Assembly: GCA_022791495.1 (NCBI GenBank)
Contig: JAAVZE010000089.1
Coordinates: forward strand, 1 to 37,595
Length of the DNA: 37,595 nt
Reading direction: 5' to 3'
Origin: Eubacterium sp.
Lineage (GTDB): Bacteria; Bacillota; Clostridia; Lachnospirales; Lachnospiraceae
Shown: piece after piece, positions 35,600 to 37,595 of the stretch
How the letters are laid out: every line of letters starts with the position of its first letter
How positions within the stretch are numbered: position 1 is the stretch's first letter
Program-made: the position numbers and the translations under genes
Notes under the pieces: model-generated
The model's database searches: none
What the model was told of the DNA's origin: nothing
The model's input: the letters and a program-made list of their open reading frames with translations, nothing else

Positions 35600-37465
35600 A
35601 TGCAACAGAAACGGACCTATGCGATGATCAGCGGCCTGCTTGCTGTCATAGCAGCTATGGCTTATTGGAATTATGCCCTTGTGGCGGCTCCGGAAGGAGT
35701 TCTGGGGGTACATTCTTTAGGAAATATAAAATGTTATGCAGTATTGGTGATGTTACTGGTCTTTTTCTTTCTCGGTTTTTATATGTTTTTTTATTGGACC
35801 GGCCTGACAAATAAAAGTATTGATCAGATGAGATATGTATTGGCGGCAGCGGGAATTGGAGCGGTTATTTATTTACTGCTGCCTCATATAAAAACAGTTT
35901 GGGAATTCCCGGTCTGGGTCACGATGGGGATGGGAGCGTTCTTTACGGTTTTTCTTTGCGCCGGACTTTGCAGCCGGTCCAAAAATCTGTTTTCTGTATT
36001 CTTTCTCATCCTGCTGTTTGGTTTATTGTGGGGAGTGGCAATGGCTACAGTGAATACCTTTCGATCTGCACCCCACGGTGCTTTTTATGATCTGCACCAT
36101 ACTTCGGCGTATATGGACTCGATTTTTAATGTGTACCGCCATATGGGTTATGAGGGCGGTCTTACGGATCAGTATGGGCATTATGGGTTGTTTTTCTATC
36201 TTCCATTAAAGATCTTTGGGTGCTCTAGCGCGACTGTTGCCGTTATATTGGGAATTCTGGCGGCGACGGTGTACATTTTATGTATGACAAGCTTTTGTAT
36301 GGTTGTAAGAAATACAATGTTACAGATCGCTGTGATCTGTATCGCCGGCATTGCAGGTTTGAATCCTGCATTAGGAAGTATTTACTGGCAGTGTTATCCC
36401 CATCGTTTGGTTTTTCCGGCGATTACGATATTTATGATAACTTTTTTCAGTCGCAGGGGTATGAAGATGTGGCAGTATGTGACAGGCTGCGTGGTAATTG
36501 CTCTGGCCCTGCTTTGGAATTTTGAATCCGGTATCATCTGCTCTGCGGCGTGGTTTGTGTATAGCATTGTTTTTATGCTGCAGAAGGGAAAGATGACGAA
36601 GAAAAAGCTTTTGTTTTGCGGGATTTTCCTGCTGGCGGATGTGGTGGTCCCTTTTCTCCTGGCAGTGGGAAGTGTAAATCTCTACAATTTGATTGTAGCA
36701 GGTTCCGAAGCTGATTTTTTGGGAGTTCGGGATTTTGTGGGAATGGTAGTTGACGATAACTATATTACCCAGCTCCAGACGGATCTGGCCTGGGGAAATG
36801 AGTTCTATATTCATAAGATTCTTGTCTTTTTACTTTGTTTCTGCTGGGGGATTTATCATAACCGGGTGTTTGGAATCCGGGGAAATGAAGCAAAAGCAAA
36901 CTGTAGTATTGCCGTGTCGGTGATGGGGTTAGGACTTCTTACTTATTATATGAACCGGACGCTTGCAGGACATGCTCTTGTAAATCTGTTCTTTATTTTA
37001 TGTCTGGGATTTATTGTGAGTGGAGCTTATGAATTAGCCGCTGTCAGATGGAATCTGAAACAAAGTTCCTTTGCCGCGATAGGGAAGGCAGTATGTGGAC
37101 TCTATGCGTGTCTGCTTCTTGCGGGATGTGGAATGGCAAATCTGACCGTATACTCAAATTTTCAGGAAAAATATAGTACAGGCGTTTATGATTATGAAAA
37201 GTTTGAGGATTTTGTCAGTCGGATCGGACAGGAGGTTCCAGAAGATACCTGGGCAAAAGGAGAGGGGACCACAGCGATTTACATGGAATTGGAAAGAAAT
37301 AACAAAGCCTATGAATTTGGTGATGTGATTGCCGAGGAGATGCAGGAACATGATAGGATCTTTGTCATTGACCGTTATTTTCCGTCTGTTCCGGATGATT
37401 TTCAGATGGTTCAACAGTTTGCATATAATGATGTAGTATTTGGGTATTTTTTCAGTAAACAGTAA
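35600..37465 (+). CDS. Large polytopic membrane protein (GT-C-like candidate)
   Basis: About 13 hydrophobic segments; ATG 35600 with AAGGAGAAAG upstream; TFRSAPHGAFYDLHHTSAYMDSIFNVYRHMGYEGGLTDQYGHYGLFF loop after early TMs. Confidence 0.7.
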   Translation: MQQKRTYAMISGLLAVIAAMAYWNYALVAAPEGVLGVHSLGNIKCYAVLVMLLVFFFLGFYMFFYWTGLTNKSIDQMRYVLAAAGIGAVIYLLLPHIKTVWEFPVWVTMGMGAFFTVFLCAGLCSRSKNLFSVFFLILLFGLLWGVAMATVNTFRSAPHGAFYDLHHTSAYMDSIFNVYRHMGYEGGLTDQYGHYGLFFYLPLKIFGCSSATVAVILGILAATVYILCMTSFCMVVRNTMLQIAVICIAGIAGLNPALGSIYWQCYPHRLVFPAITIFMITFFSRRGMKMWQYVTGCVVIALALLWNFESGIICSAAWFVYSIVFMLQKGKMTKKKLLFCGIFLLADVVVPFLLAVGSVNLYNLIVAGSEADFLGVRDFVGMVVDDNYITQLQTDLAWGNEFYIHKILVFLLCFCWGIYHNRVFGIRGNEAKANCSIAVSVMGLGLLTYYMNRTLAGHALVNLFFILCLGFIVSGAYELAAVRWNLKQSSFAAIGKAVCGLYACLLLAGCGMANLTVYSNFQEKYSTGVYDYEKFEDFVSRIGQEVPEDTWAKGEGTTAIYMELERNNKAYEFGDVIAEEMQEHDRIFVIDRYFPSVPDDFQMVQQFAYNDVVFGYFFSKQ

Positions 37466-37481
37466 AACAGGCAGTTGTTTG

Positions 37482-37510
37482 TTGACAAAATACGAAATGT
37501 ATTTTATACA
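37482..37510 (+). promoter_or_regulatory. Sigma-A promoter with internal dyad
   Basis: TTGACA - 17 nt - TATACA; spacer contains AAAATAC-GAAAT-GTATTTT. Confidence 0.65.
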
Positions 37511-37595
37511 ATAGAAAGATGTGTCATATGTCTAGGATTGCCAATGTTTTTGGTCGAAGGAGAAGATGAGGAAGAAATCTTGGAAGCTATAATAC

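Noticed and set aside
37566-37595. ATG after GAAGGAGAAG at the window end
   Set aside because: Reads MRKKSWKL then TAA; an alternative open frame exists but is too short to call.
1-37595. CRISPR arrays, rRNA/tRNA genes, IS elements or prophage
   Set aside because: No regularly spaced direct repeats, tRNA-like sequences, transposase or phage structural genes were recognised.

Overview
This window looks like a low-to-mid GC Firmicutes chromosome, probably Lachnospiraceae-like Clostridia (inferred from gene style, not tested). Left part (1-6.8 kb): a SigK-like sporulation sigma factor cut by the window edge, an AAA ATPase plus PD-(D/E)XK-like nuclease gene pair, an orphan protein resembling an ADP-ribosyltransferase fold, glycogen phosphorylase, and a subtilisin/DUF3892 pair. 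Right part (6.9-37.5 kb): a large surface-polysaccharide locus. It holds a tandem DUF6270-like protein, several GT4 glycosyltransferases, a Wzm/Wzt ABC exporter with a C-terminal Wzt extension, a coiled-coil methyltransferase and a YfhO-like membrane protein. A reversed five-gene module follows (ACP, KASIII, SDR, ArnC-like GT2, PseH-like GNAT), then a WecE/RffA-type sugar aminotransferase, an ATP-grasp enzyme, a second ArnC-like GT2, a CapK/PaaK-like adenylating enzyme and a pair of small EamA/SMR proteins (ArnE/F-like). The locus ends with two acyltransferase-3 genes (one apparently frameshifted), an IlvB/YerE-like TPP enzyme, an NDP-sugar epimerase and a large polytopic protein. The most interesting candidates are: (1) a proposed pathway that builds an N-(hydroxy)acylated 4-amino-4,6-dideoxy sugar on a lipid carrier, flips it and attaches it to the polymer; (2) a methyltransferase with a heptad-repeat coiled coil next to a Wzt with a C-terminal domain, which could be a WbdD-like chain terminator/ruler; (3) the ATPase-nuclease pair as a possible defence module; (4) a frameshift at a TA run in an O-acyltransferase. 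All functional assignments come from reading motifs by eye; no database searches were run.
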